This document shows, piece after piece, positions 8,515 to 17,798 of a DNA stretch of 59,326 nucleotides (position 1 is the stretch's first letter; every line of letters starts with the position of its first letter). The stretch is from Neoroseomonas lacus (GTDB taxonomy: Bacteria > Pseudomonadota > Alphaproteobacteria > Acetobacterales > Acetobacteraceae). The stretch lies in assembly GCF_014644535.1 (NCBI RefSeq), contig NZ_BMKW01000022.1:1-59326 (forward strand). Reading direction: 5' to 3'. A program made the position numbers and the translations under genes. The notes below the pieces were generated by a model that worked only from the letters and a program-made list of their open reading frames with translations, was not told the origin of the DNA and searched no databases.

Positions 8515-8652
8515 CATCGCGAGATCAAGCGAGGCGTTCAGGCGGCGCGAAATCTCGACCGCGACCGGCACACCGCCGCGCGGCAGCGCATAGACCGTCA
8601 GCTGCTGCCCGGCCTGGGTCCCATGCATGAATGTCGCTTCACTGCCATTCAT
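8515..8652 (-). pseudogene. phosphoribosyltransferase fragment
   Basis: The residues YALPRGGVPVAVEISRRL and LAMVRKIGAPFNPE match the N-terminal part of PRPP-binding phosphoribosyltransferase-domain proteins, often encoded near stress genes. Only about 45 residues are recognisable before the frame enters the ArsR remnant. The catalytic PRPP loop is absent, so this is a truncated copy. Confidence 0.55.
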
Positions 8653-8775
8653 ATTGGTAGGCCATCCTGCCGGGCCGTCGATACTTTGATCTCGAGCAAG
8701 GAATGAGCTGGGTCGGCGTATATTTTGGTGAGCGTACGGTCGGGGCGTGACCAGTGCCGACGGAGGGAGATCAGT

Positions 8776-9759
8776 GTGATTGCCATGGCCGTCAGCAATA
8801 CCGTGGGCCGTTTGGATTTGGTGGAACGGGAGGTGCCGTCACCCGGGGCGCAGGAGGTTCTTGTCCGGGTCCGCGCCTGCGGCGTCTGCCGGACGGACTT
8901 GCATGTGGTGGATCGTGACCTGCCAGGGGTCCGTCCCGGGCTGATCCCAGGCCACGAGATCGTCGGCAGCATCGAGTGCCTGGGCGCGGATGTGACCGGG
9001 CTGAGAATCGGTCAGCGTGTCGGCGTGCCATGGCTTGGCAGCACCTGCGGCACTTGCCCCTTTTGCCGGATGGGCTCCGAAAATCTGTGCGACGCGCCAG
9101 GCTTCACCGGCTACACGCGCGATGGCGGATATTCGGAATTCGCCATCGCCGACAGTCGCTACTGCTTCCCTTTGCCCGAAGGCTATGGCGATGCCGAGGC
9201 CGCGCCGCTTCTCTGCGCAGGGCTGATCGGACACCGCAGCCTGCGCATGGCGGGCAACAGCGACAGGCTGGGAATCTATGGCTTCGGCGCGGCGGCTCAT
9301 ATCGTGGCGCAGCTCGCGATCGCGGAAGGGCGGCGGGTATTCGCCTTCACGAGCCCCGGCGACGCCCAGGCGCAGGAATTCGCGCGACGCATGGGCGTCG
9401 AATGGGCGGGCGGGTCGGACGCGCCGCCTCCAACGACGCTCGATGCAGCGATCATCTTCGCGCCGGTGGGCGGTCTCGTGCCGACGGCGCTGGCCGCGGT
9501 GCGCAAGGGTGGCACAGTGGTCTGCGGCGGGATCCACATGAGCGACATCCCGACCTTTCCCTACCGTCTGCTGTGGGGCGAGAAGGTCTTGCGGTCGGTC
9601 GCGAACCTGACGCGGGACGATGCCATCCAGTTCCTCGCGCTGGCGCCGCGCGTGCCGGTACGCACCGAGGTGATCGAATTTCCCCTCCGCAGCGCCAATG
9701 AAGCCTTGTCCACCCTGCGGCAAGGCAAGCTCTCGGGTGCCGCTGTCCTGATCCCCTGA
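8776..9759 (+). CDS. zinc-dependent alcohol dehydrogenase (MDR superfamily, AdhP/AdhA-like)
   Basis: 327 aa. The GTG at 8776 is chosen: GGAGGGA lies 7 bases upstream, and the protein then begins like the family (V/MxAM...LDLVEREVPSPG). Catalytic zinc ligands are in CGVCRTDLH and GHE. The structural zinc site has four Cys (CGTCPFCRMGSENLC). The Rossmann nucleotide loop is IYGFGAAAH. It should oxidise alcohols or reduce aldehydes with NAD(P). It converges on the universal stress protein gene, and similar alcohol dehydrogenases often accompany such stress islands. Confidence 0.93.
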   Translation: MIAMAVSNTVGRLDLVEREVPSPGAQEVLVRVRACGVCRTDLHVVDRDLPGVRPGLIPGHEIVGSIECLGADVTGLRIGQRVGVPWLGSTCGTCPFCRMGSENLCDAPGFTGYTRDGGYSEFAIADSRYCFPLPEGYGDAEAAPLLCAGLIGHRSLRMAGNSDRLGIYGFGAAAHIVAQLAIAEGRRVFAFTSPGDAQAQEFARRMGVEWAGGSDAPPPTTLDAAIIFAPVGGLVPTALAAVRKGGTVVCGGIHMSDIPTFPYRLLWGEKVLRSVANLTRDDAIQFLALAPRVPVRTEVIEFPLRSANEALSTLRQGKLSGAAVLIP

Positions 9760-9857
9760 GAGCCTGGCGGACGCGCAGTCCTTTTGAAACGGCATCATGC
9801 GCTCCCCATGCCGCCGCGGCCTGCGTGGCGTGAGCATCACTGTCGCCGACGGTCCGG

Positions 9858-10754
9858 CTATTGCAGCAGGACGGGAATGCGCAGTGCCTGGGATAGCTGG
9901 CGCGCAACGTCTGGGCTGGCGTCCTCCACGCTCGGTCGGTCGAGCGCCAGCAGGCGCCCACCGGTCCTTGCCATCAGTATCTGCAGGGTTGCCGTCGAGG
10001 CATCGCCGGCCTCCCGCACGATCACCTGGTCCTCCGCGATGCCGATGGCCCGCGCTACGTCGGCCAGGGCATCGACGGAACCCGCTTCGGTATGCACTGA
10101 GCGAAGCAGAATGAGCTTTTCGCCCGTTGCCTTGGCGATGCGCGCCGCCAGCGCGAACTTGTGCCCAGCGCCCGCCTTGACCAGCACCGCGACCGGCCCG
10201 GTGCGGTGCGCAATTCGCGACGGCAACAGGAGCACTGCGGCAGGCGATTCTATGGCGGCCCGCCAAGCCCGGGGAAAGGTGCCAAGCATATGCGCGGCCG
10301 CGCTGCCTGACGCACCGAGCACCATGATATCGGTCTCCCCCGAGAGGGCCGCCACGGCGGCCGCCGGGTCACCACGCAGCACTTCGATCCGGTTCGCCAC
10401 GCCGAGACGCGCGGCATGGGCGTCGAGCATCGTCCGCAGCCTGCTGCTCGCAGCCTGAAACTCTCCCTCGATCCGTCTGATCGCCAATGGCGACCACTCA
10501 TGCACCGGAAGACACAATTCGCGCGCGAACGGCAGGGAGGCCAGGCTGCAGACAGCCTCGTCCTCGACGAAAATCCCCAGAAGGTCCAGGTCCAGCAGGC
10601 CCGCCAGCTCCGCGACTGTGGAGATGGCGCGAGGATCCTCGCCGATGTGGCACAGATCGAGCAGCAGGCGCCGGTGACGGTCGATGCCGCGCGCCTCGCC
10701 GCTCATGACACGCGCGCCGGCCGGCACATCGACGGGTGTCCGATATGCCGACAT
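9858..10754 (-). CDS. tandem-domain universal stress protein
   Basis: 298 aa. Two UspA-like halves are seen. The first has LLDLDLLGIFVEDEAV and ends with TDIMVLGASGSAAAHMLGTFPRAWRAAIESPAAVLLLP, a typical Usp GxSG-type nucleotide-binding end. The second is GPVAVLVKAGAGHKFALAARIA and later RLLALDRPSVEDA, more divergent. It is the last gene of the minus-strand stress island, 28 bp after the Lon-like gene. A later ATG (last base 10706) is an alternative start. Usp proteins bind ATP or signal stress, but the exact role is unknown. Confidence 0.8.
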   Translation of the reverse strand: MSAYRTPVDVPAGARVMSGEARGIDRHRRLLLDLCHIGEDPRAISTVAELAGLLDLDLLGIFVEDEAVCSLASLPFARELCLPVHEWSPLAIRRIEGEFQAASSRLRTMLDAHAARLGVANRIEVLRGDPAAAVAALSGETDIMVLGASGSAAAHMLGTFPRAWRAAIESPAAVLLLPSRIAHRTGPVAVLVKAGAGHKFALAARIAKATGEKLILLRSVHTEAGSVDALADVARAIGIAEDQVIVREAGDASTATLQILMARTGGRLLALDRPSVEDASPDVARQLSQALRIPVLLQ

Positions 10755-10782
10755 GCTGGCATCCGATCTTCGGGGCGATCCG

Positions 10783-13254
10783 TCATTGTCGTTCTTCCGC
10801 TTCGGCTGCCGGTCCGCCTTCCATGTTCCGCCGCAGCGTCGCGAACCGCCTGAGCTTGGCTTCGACCAAGCCGTTGACGCTGCCTTCCGGGTAAGTGCCG
10901 TCCGCTGCGCGGGCTCCCGCGGGCTGGCCCATTATCAACGCCGCTGCCTCGTCCACATGGCGCACGGCATGGATGGCGAAACGGCCAGCGGCGCAGGCCT
11001 CGACCACATCGGCCCGCAGCATGAGATGCTGTACATTCGCCTGGGGAATGAGAACGCCCTGCGTGCCTGTCAGTCCACGCGCATGACAGAGATCGAAGAA
11101 GCCCTCGATCTTCTCATTGACACCGCCAATGGCCTGGATGTCGCCATGCTGATTGACCGACCCCGTGATCGCCAGATCCTGCCGCACCGGAAGTTCAGCC
11201 AGGGCAGACAGCAGGGTAAGGAGTTCCGCCGTGGACGCGCTGTCGCCCTCGACACCACCATAGGATTGCTCAAATACCAGGCTGGCTTGCAGGGAGATTG
11301 GCGCATCGAGCGCGAAGCGTCCGGCCAGGAAGCCAGACAGGATCAGCACACCCTTGGAATGCAGTGGCCCGCCGAGCTTGACCTCCCGCTCAATGTCCAG
11401 GATGCGGCCGCCGCCCGCGCGCACCCGCGCCGTGATGCGCGATGGGCGGCCGAAGGCATGGGCGCCGAGGGACAGCACACTCAATCCATTGACTTGGCCG
11501 ATGCGCTCGCCGGTGGTGTCGATCAACGCGATATCACGCAGGATCGCCTCGCGGGAACGCTCCTCGGGCCGCGCCACTCGCCGCCGCTGTTCCCGAATGG
11601 CACGTTCGACGTCGTCCCGGCCGATGGCATCGTGCCCGGCCGTTGCGGCCCAGTGCGACGCCTCGGCCATCAAGTCGCGCAATCGTTCCATGAGCAACGT
11701 CAAACGCGCCGAATCATCGGAAAGTCGTGCCGCGTACTCGACCACACGGGCCACGGCGCCATGATCGAGCGGCCGAAGCTGCTCGCGTCGCGCGACGGTC
11801 GCCACCATCCGCGCGAGCATGGCCTCGGTCTCGAGGCTGCGTGGCATGTCGTCATCGAAGTCGGCGAGGACCTTGAAGTGACGCTCGAGGTCCGGGTCGA
11901 GTTCCGCCAGGAGGTAGTAGATCAGCCTTTCGCCGACGAGCACGATCTTGCAGTCAAGGGCGATCGGATCCGGCTCCAGCGAGACCGTCGTGGTCAGGCC
12001 GATGAACTGGGCGACGTCCTCGATGGCAATGTGGTTCTGCACCAGCGCGCGCTTCAAGGCGGCCCAGCTGAATGGTTCGGTCAGCAGCGCACGCGCGTCG
12101 ATGATGAGCGTGCCGCCATTGGCACGGTGCAAGGCCCCGGCCTTGATCATCCTGAAATTGGTCACGAGGGCGCCCTGCACGGAGAGATGCTCGATACGCC
12201 CGACAAGGTTGCTGAGCGTCGGGTGCAGTTCCTCCACCACCGGCGCACCATGTCCGTCCGCCGGCTGGCTCACCAGAACATTCACGTCATATCGGTCGAA
12301 CGACGTACCGATGCGCAGGCCGGCCGGCATCCCCTCGGGGCCCTGCGTCCCGGTCTCCAGGAACAGGTGCACGTTTTCCAGCAAGTCGGCGTGCGCCGCC
12401 GCGAAATACTCGATCACGCGGGGGAGGTCGACGAAGGGCGAGGATGCCTCGGCGATCGCCTGGTCGATCACCACCTTGGCGGTCTCGCGGTCGAGCGCGC
12501 GGACGGCGTCGCGCCGCTCCTTCTCGATGCGGGGAATGGACCGCAGCGTCTCCTCAAGCTCCTTTTCGGTCTGGCCGACCGTCTCACGCACCGTGCGCTG
12601 TCGCTCCTCCGGCCAGGTCGCGAACTCATCGGGCGTCACGACCTTGCCGTCCTGCGTGGGCGCAACGGCAAAGCCCATGGGCGTGCGCAGTATCGCCACG
12701 CCCTTGGCGGTCGCCTTGGTGCCCAGCGCCTCGAAGGCCCGCTCCGCCTGGCCGTGAAAGGAGGAGTCGATCGCACCGCGTCGGCGCTGGTAGTCCTCAC
12801 TCTCGAACACCGCCGGCAGGGCCGCGCGCAGGTCATCGAGGAGTTGAACCGCGGCGGTGTCGAATGCCGGGGCACGCCCGGGCGGAAGCGCGATCGCCAG
12901 CGGGTGGTGGGGCGCGGCGAAGTTATTGACGTAGACCCAATCGTTCGGCGCCATCCGTTGCGCCGCCGCCTCCGTGAGAAGCGACTTGATCGACTCGCTG
13001 ATGCGCCCATCGCCCTGCCCGATGGCGAAGATATTGAAGCCGCGTGTCGCGATGCTGGTGCCGAGCCGGATGGCCTCATGGGCCCTGTCCTGCGCCGCCA
13101 GGGCCTGTAGGGGCTCGAGATCATCGGTGGTGGTGAAGGCCATCGCCGAAAGGTCGGCGGCACGATACAGGCTTGCGGGCGGCAAAGGGCCAGCATGCTC
13201 GGCGGCTCCGGTCGCGGTCATCGCCTGTTCCCCGTTCTCCTCGCCTGCGCTCAT
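10783..13254 (-). CDS. LonC-like ATP-independent Lon-family protease
   Basis: 823 aa. The C-terminal Lon protease domain has the Ser-Lys dyad: Ser672 in GGVEGDSAS and Lys715 in IGGVNEKIEGF. The N-terminal half corresponds to the AAA-like region of the YcbZ/LonC group, but the Walker A position reads GQGDGRIS (residues 79-86) instead of GxxGxGK[ST]. ATP hydrolysis is therefore unlikely. A coiled-coil-rich middle (residues 215-260) is also typical. The start has AAGGA 7 bases upstream. Known LonC proteins degrade unfolded proteins without ATP. It sits with chaperones in one operon. Confidence 0.88.
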   Translation of the reverse strand: MSAGEENGEQAMTATGAAEHAGPLPPASLYRAADLSAMAFTTTDDLEPLQALAAQDRAHEAIRLGTSIATRGFNIFAIGQGDGRISESIKSLLTEAAAQRMAPNDWVYVNNFAAPHHPLAIALPPGRAPAFDTAAVQLLDDLRAALPAVFESEDYQRRRGAIDSSFHGQAERAFEALGTKATAKGVAILRTPMGFAVAPTQDGKVVTPDEFATWPEERQRTVRETVGQTEKELEETLRSIPRIEKERRDAVRALDRETAKVVIDQAIAEASSPFVDLPRVIEYFAAAHADLLENVHLFLETGTQGPEGMPAGLRIGTSFDRYDVNVLVSQPADGHGAPVVEELHPTLSNLVGRIEHLSVQGALVTNFRMIKAGALHRANGGTLIIDARALLTEPFSWAALKRALVQNHIAIEDVAQFIGLTTTVSLEPDPIALDCKIVLVGERLIYYLLAELDPDLERHFKVLADFDDDMPRSLETEAMLARMVATVARREQLRPLDHGAVARVVEYAARLSDDSARLTLLMERLRDLMAEASHWAATAGHDAIGRDDVERAIREQRRRVARPEERSREAILRDIALIDTTGERIGQVNGLSVLSLGAHAFGRPSRITARVRAGGGRILDIEREVKLGGPLHSKGVLILSGFLAGRFALDAPISLQASLVFEQSYGGVEGDSASTAELLTLLSALAELPVRQDLAITGSVNQHGDIQAIGGVNEKIEGFFDLCHARGLTGTQGVLIPQANVQHLMLRADVVEACAAGRFAIHAVRHVDEAAALIMGQPAGARAADGTYPEGSVNGLVEAKLRRFATLRRNMEGGPAAEAEERQ

Positions 13255-13295
13255 CTCGTATCCTTACGGCCGAAACTCACTGATGCCGTCGGCCC

Positions 13296-14636
13296 TCATG
13301 TCAGGCCGCGTTGCAGCAGGAACGCCTCCAACGCACTGCCGAGGCCGGGCGTGCCAGCCTCCGCAAAGGCATAGCGTGCACGGATGACAGGACGCGCCTG
13401 CCCGATCACGTCCTGAAGACCGGCGGGCGTCGCAGACACCACCAGATCCGCCGTCGAGCGCGCAATGGTTTCGGCGAGGCCGCGGCGTTGCGCCGCATCA
13501 TAGCCCATCGCCGGCAGAACGGGGCCAAGATGTGGGAATGCGGCGAAGACGGCGGCGATCTCCGGTGTCGCAGACAGACGCGGATCCACGATTTCCGCCG
13601 CACCCGCCTGCAGCGCCGCTGCATAGCCAGCGCCGTGCGGCATGCCGCCATGGGTGAGCGTCGGCCCATCCTCCACGACAAGGACGCGGCGCCCGCGCAC
13701 CGCCGCCGCATCGTCCAGCGTCACCACCGAGGCGCCAAGCAGAATGGAGGCCGAGGGGCTCAGGGCGCGTGCGGCATCGGCCACGCGGCGCACATCCTCG
13801 GCCGGCGCCGCATTCGTCTTCGCGACGAGCACGATGTCCGCCATGCGCAGCACGGCCTCGCCCGGATGATAGGTGCTCTCATGGCCGGGGCGCAGCGGGT
13901 CCACCAGCACGATCAGGAGGTCCGGGCGCAGGAAGGGGAAGTCGTTGTTGCCGCCGTCCCAGAGCAGCAGATCGGACTCGGCCTCTGCCTGGGCCAGTAC
14001 GCGCGCCGTATCCACGCCGACATGCACGACGCCACCAGCGGCAATGTGCGGTTCGTATTCTTCGCGCTCTTCGATCGTGCAGTCCGCGGCGTTGAGGTCG
14101 GCCAGGGTTGCGAAGCGCTGCGTGGTCTGCCGCGCCAAGTCTCCGTAGGGCATGGGATGCCGTAGCACCCCAACGCGCAGGCCTCGTTCACGCAGCCTCG
14201 CCGCAATCCACCGCGCCGTCTGAGATTTGCCGCAGCCAGTGCGCACCGCGCAGATCGCGATGACTGGAAGCCTGGACGGCAGCATCGTCCGGCGTGGTCC
14301 AAGGAGCAGGAAGTCGGCGCCTGCAGCAAGTGCCGCCGAGGCTCGGTGCATCACATCGATATGCGCGACGTCGCTATAGGCGAAGACCACTGTGTCCACA
14401 CCATCCTCCCGGATGATCCGCGGCAGATCTGCCTCGTCGTGGATGGGGATTCCGGTGGGGTAGAGGTCGCCCGCGAGCGCCGGCGGGTAGGATCGCCTGG
14501 CGATGCCCGGAATCTGGGCCGCAGTGAAGGCCGTCACCTCGGTCTGGGGATCGTCCCTGAATACCACGTTGAAGTTATGGAAGTCGCGTCCTGCCGCGCC
14601 CATGATGACAACGCGCTTTCTCGCCATCGACGTCAT
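13296..14636 (-). CDS. cyclic 2,3-diphosphoglycerate synthetase-like GTP/ATP-binding protein
   Basis: 446 aa, ATG with last base 14636, GGAGAAGG ribosome-binding site. It begins RKRVVIMGAAGRDFHNFNV, has a P-loop AVRTGCGKSQTA, then WDGGNNDFPF and LVDPLRPGHE, the pattern of bacterial homologues of cyclic 2,3-diphosphoglycerate synthetase. In thermophilic methanogens that enzyme makes a thermoprotectant solute from 2,3-bisphosphoglycerate. In bacteria the product has rarely been tested. It lies 41 bp from the lonC-like gene and 40 bp from the symporter gene, in the same direction. Confidence 0.8.
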   Translation of the reverse strand: MTSMARKRVVIMGAAGRDFHNFNVVFRDDPQTEVTAFTAAQIPGIARRSYPPALAGDLYPTGIPIHDEADLPRIIREDGVDTVVFAYSDVAHIDVMHRASAALAAGADFLLLGPRRTMLPSRLPVIAICAVRTGCGKSQTARWIAARLRERGLRVGVLRHPMPYGDLARQTTQRFATLADLNAADCTIEEREEYEPHIAAGGVVHVGVDTARVLAQAEAESDLLLWDGGNNDFPFLRPDLLIVLVDPLRPGHESTYHPGEAVLRMADIVLVAKTNAAPAEDVRRVADAARALSPSASILLGASVVTLDDAAAVRGRRVLVVEDGPTLTHGGMPHGAGYAAALQAGAAEIVDPRLSATPEIAAVFAAFPHLGPVLPAMGYDAAQRRGLAETIARSTADLVVSATPAGLQDVIGQARPVIRARYAFAEAGTPGLGSALEAFLLQRGLT

Positions 14637-14676
14637 GGACCTTCTCCCGTCGGAACCCCTTGCGAGCGTGCCGCGG

Positions 14677-16047
14677 TCATGCCGACAATATCCCCAGCAC
14701 GAGAAACATCGCAATGAGGCTCGGTGCGATCCAGCGCAGGAGCAGCCGAATGCCCCCGACAGCTGCGGTCGACCAGCCGAGTTCCTCGGCAAATACGGCG
14801 CGACTCAGCACGCGACCGCCGAAGACGGCGAGCAGGAAGCCACTGACCGGCAGCATCAGATCCGAGGCGACGCGATCCAGCGCATCGAAGATCCCGGATG
14901 CCTCGAAGCCGATGATCGGGGCGAGGGGACGCGCATCGGACCAGAGATTGAAGGATAGCAGGCTCGGCAGTCCGGCGGCCCAACAGGCGACGCCAAGAAT
15001 GAGGCAGGCCTGACCACGCGTCAGCCGCCCGTACTTCACGAGTGGTGCGACCGCCAGTTCGAACAACGAGATCGCCGACGCCAGTGCGGCCGCAAAGAGT
15101 GCAACGAAGAACGTCAGCCCAACTAGGTCTCCCACCGGCAGGCCACCAAAGGCAACCGGCAGGCTGAGGAACATCAGGCTCGCGCCGGCCGATGGGTCGA
15201 GCCCCTGTGCGAAGACAAGCGGCATCACTGCAAAGCCCGCCAGCAGTGAGATGGCCGTGTCACCAAGGATGGTAACAACAGTGACGAGACCCAGAGGCGT
15301 ATCGCGCGCCGCATGCGCCGCATAGGTCGCCATGACGCCAAGGCCAGCGCCGATCGAAAAGAACCCGAGTCCCAGCGCTTCGAGTGCGACACGCGGCGTA
15401 AGGGATTCGAGCCGTGGCACCAGCATGAACTCGGCGGCGCGGCCAACGTCGCCAACCACGCTCGCGTAGACTGCGAGGGCGACCATCAGCAGCATCAGTA
15501 AGGGCATGAGAACCCTGCAGGCTGCCTCGATGCCGCCGGTGATGCCGCGCGCCACCACACTGGCGGTCGCGGACACGAAGGCCGCATGATAGGCGGCGAA
15601 GGCGATCGGGTCGCCGGTGATGGCAGCGAACAGTGCCACCGCCGCCCCTGGGTCGATGCCGGCGAAGCCGCGCAGCACCGCGCGTTCCGCATAGGCGATG
15701 GTCAGGCAGCCGATGACCGCATAGTAGCTGAGGATGACGAACCCGGTGGCGATGGCGAAGACGCCGACCCATCCCCAGCGTGGATTCCGACCCGTCGATT
15801 GCGCGAGGGACGCCATGCCCGATGGAAGGTCGGCACGGCTCCGGCGGCCGATCAGCAGTTCCGCAAGCATCAAAGGCAGCACGACGAGGGCTAGCCCGAG
15901 CGTATAGAACAGCAGGAATCCGCCCCCTCCATTCCGGCCGACCTCGTATGGGAACTTCCAGATCGAGCCCAACCCGACGGCCGAGCCGATGGTCGCGAGA
16001 ATGAACCCGCGATGGCTCGACCAGCGGTCCCGGCTATCTTCTTGCAC
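14677..16047 (-). CDS. neurotransmitter:sodium symporter (NSS/SNF) family transporter
   Basis: 456 aa, GTG start. TM1 carries the family signature RGFILATIGSAVGLGSIWKFPYEVGRNGGGGF, which contains the unwound Na+/substrate site. Eleven to twelve hydrophobic segments follow, for example WVGVFAIATGFVILSYYAVIG and LGFFSIGAGLGVMATYAAH. Bacterial members import amino acids with sodium. It sits between GroEL (48 bp) and the cDPG synthetase-like gene (40 bp). It may supply a compatible solute or amino acid during stress, which is inference. Confidence 0.9.
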   Translation of the reverse strand: MQEDSRDRWSSHRGFILATIGSAVGLGSIWKFPYEVGRNGGGGFLLFYTLGLALVVLPLMLAELLIGRRSRADLPSGMASLAQSTGRNPRWGWVGVFAIATGFVILSYYAVIGCLTIAYAERAVLRGFAGIDPGAAVALFAAITGDPIAFAAYHAAFVSATASVVARGITGGIEAACRVLMPLLMLLMVALAVYASVVGDVGRAAEFMLVPRLESLTPRVALEALGLGFFSIGAGLGVMATYAAHAARDTPLGLVTVVTILGDTAISLLAGFAVMPLVFAQGLDPSAGASLMFLSLPVAFGGLPVGDLVGLTFFVALFAAALASAISLFELAVAPLVKYGRLTRGQACLILGVACWAAGLPSLLSFNLWSDARPLAPIIGFEASGIFDALDRVASDLMLPVSGFLLAVFGGRVLSRAVFAEELGWSTAAVGGIRLLLRWIAPSLIAMFLVLGILSA

Positions 16048-16095
16048 GGTGGATACGAGTTCGGCGCCCGCATTGCGGCATCAGCGGGCGCTGGA

Positions 16096-17718
16096 TCACA
16101 ATGCCATCTCGGGTTGCGAGCTCGCCGCCTTCGATTCCTCTGGCAGTTCCGTCATTGTCGCTTCCGTCAACAGCAACACGCTCGCGACGGACACCGCATT
16201 CTCAAGCGCGACCCGCACCACCTTGGTTGGGTCGACGATCCCCGCCTCCACGAGGTCGACATAGGCTTTGCGTGAGGCATCAAGCCCGAAGTTGGCCGCA
16301 CCTTCCAGCATTCGGGCCACGGCAACCCCGCCATCGACGCCGGAATTTTCGGCGATCTGGCGGGCCGGGGCCTCGAGGGCGCGCTTGAGGATCTGCACGC
16401 CGGTGCGCTCGTCACCTTCGGTTTCCGCCTCCAATTGCGCCACTGCCGCTACGCAGCGAAGCAGCGCCAGGCCGCCACCGGGGACGATGCCTTCGGCTAC
16501 TGCGGCCTTCGTGGCGCTGATGGCATCGTCGAGGGCTTCCTTGCGTGCCTTCATCTCGGCTTCCGACGGCGCGCCGACACGAACCACGGCAACACCGCCG
16601 GCGAGCTTGGCGACACGCTCCTGCAGCTTCTCCTTGTCGTAGTCGCTCGTGCTCCTCTCGATTTCACGTCGGATCTGGTCGATGCGCGCCTCGATCTGGC
16701 CGTGCTCCCCCGCTCCGCCCACGATGGTGGTCGTGTCCTTATCAACAACGACACGGCGCGCCCGTCCGAGTTGAGCCAGGGCGACCGTCTCGAGCTTGAG
16801 CCCGAGTTCCTCGGAGACCACTTCGCCACCCGTGAGGACCGCGATATCCTGCAGCATGGCTTTGCGACGATCGCCAAAGCCCGGCGACTTCACCGCGCAG
16901 GACCGCAGGGCCCCGCGGATGTTGTTCAGGATCATGGTGGCGAGCGCCTCACCCTCGACATCCTCGGCGACAACAAGCAGCGGACGGCCCGCCTTCAGGA
17001 GTTGTTCGAGGACCGGGATCAGATCCTTCACCACGCTGACTTTGCGATCCGTCACCAGGACGTAAGCGTCTTCGAGTTCAGCCTCCATCTTCTCAGCGTT
17101 AGTGACGAAGTAGGGAGAGACGTAGCCCCGATCAAACTGCATGCCTTCGACCACATCGAGCACCGTCTCGGTGGTCTTCGCCTCCTCCACCGTGATGACG
17201 CCTTCCGAGCCGATGCGTTCCATGGCATCGGCAACGAGTTCGCCGACGGTCAGGTCGTTGTGTGCGGAGATGGTCGCCACTTGCGCGCGTTCGGCCCGTG
17301 TGCGGACCGGCCGCGACAGCCCCTGCAGCGTTGCCACGACAGCATGCGCGGCCTTGTCGAGGCCCTTCTTCAGATCCACTGCGCTTGCCCCGGCGGCGAC
17401 GTTGCGCATGCCATCTGCCAGGATCGCATGAGCCAGCACCGTGGCGGTGCTGGTGCCGTCGCCGACGACGTCGCCGGTCTTCTCGGCCGCCTGGCGCAGC
17501 ATCTGGACTCCGAGATTTTCCTCGGGGTCCTTCAGGTCGAGTTCCTTAGCGATGGTAACGCCGTCGTTGCAGACGATCGGCGCCCCCCACTTCTTCTGGA
17601 TGAGAACGGATTTCGACCGCGGTCCCAAGGTGATGCGTACCGCATCGGCGAGCTGCGTGGCACCACGCAGGATCTTTTCGCGCGCCGCCGAGCGGAACAG
17701 AACCTGTCTATGGCCCAT
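16096..17718 (-). CDS. groL: 60-kDa chaperonin GroEL paralogue
   Basis: 540 aa. Strong chaperonin motifs are present: ATP-site VGDGTSTATVLA, DGVTIAKELDL, VITVEEAKT, YVSPYFVTNAE and VPGGGLALLRC. The C terminus ends TELPEESKAASSQPEMAL and lacks the usual GGM repeat tail. There is no groES gene next to it. This looks like an accessory GroEL rather than the housekeeping copy. A GAGGGA site precedes the ATG. It follows hsp20 by 80 bp in the same direction. I saw no CIRCE element upstream. Confidence 0.96.
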   Translation of the reverse strand: MGHRQVLFRSAAREKILRGATQLADAVRITLGPRSKSVLIQKKWGAPIVCNDGVTIAKELDLKDPEENLGVQMLRQAAEKTGDVVGDGTSTATVLAHAILADGMRNVAAGASAVDLKKGLDKAAHAVVATLQGLSRPVRTRAERAQVATISAHNDLTVGELVADAMERIGSEGVITVEEAKTTETVLDVVEGMQFDRGYVSPYFVTNAEKMEAELEDAYVLVTDRKVSVVKDLIPVLEQLLKAGRPLLVVAEDVEGEALATMILNNIRGALRSCAVKSPGFGDRRKAMLQDIAVLTGGEVVSEELGLKLETVALAQLGRARRVVVDKDTTTIVGGAGEHGQIEARIDQIRREIERSTSDYDKEKLQERVAKLAGGVAVVRVGAPSEAEMKARKEALDDAISATKAAVAEGIVPGGGLALLRCVAAVAQLEAETEGDERTGVQILKRALEAPARQIAENSGVDGGVAVARMLEGAANFGLDASRKAYVDLVEAGIVDPTKVVRVALENAVSVASVLLLTEATMTELPEESKAASSQPEMAL

Positions 17719-17798
17719 GGCAATCCCTCATTCAGGGTGCGCGACACGATGGGTTCAGCGCCCCCTCAGCCGCGCAAGCGGTACAGACGAGCGTTCCT

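Noticed and set aside
10684..13110. 808-codon open frame opposite the LonC-like gene
   Set aside because: It is antisense to a protein with intact catalytic motifs. Its composition (Arg/Gln/Asp/His-rich) is what high-GC codons give on the complementary strand.
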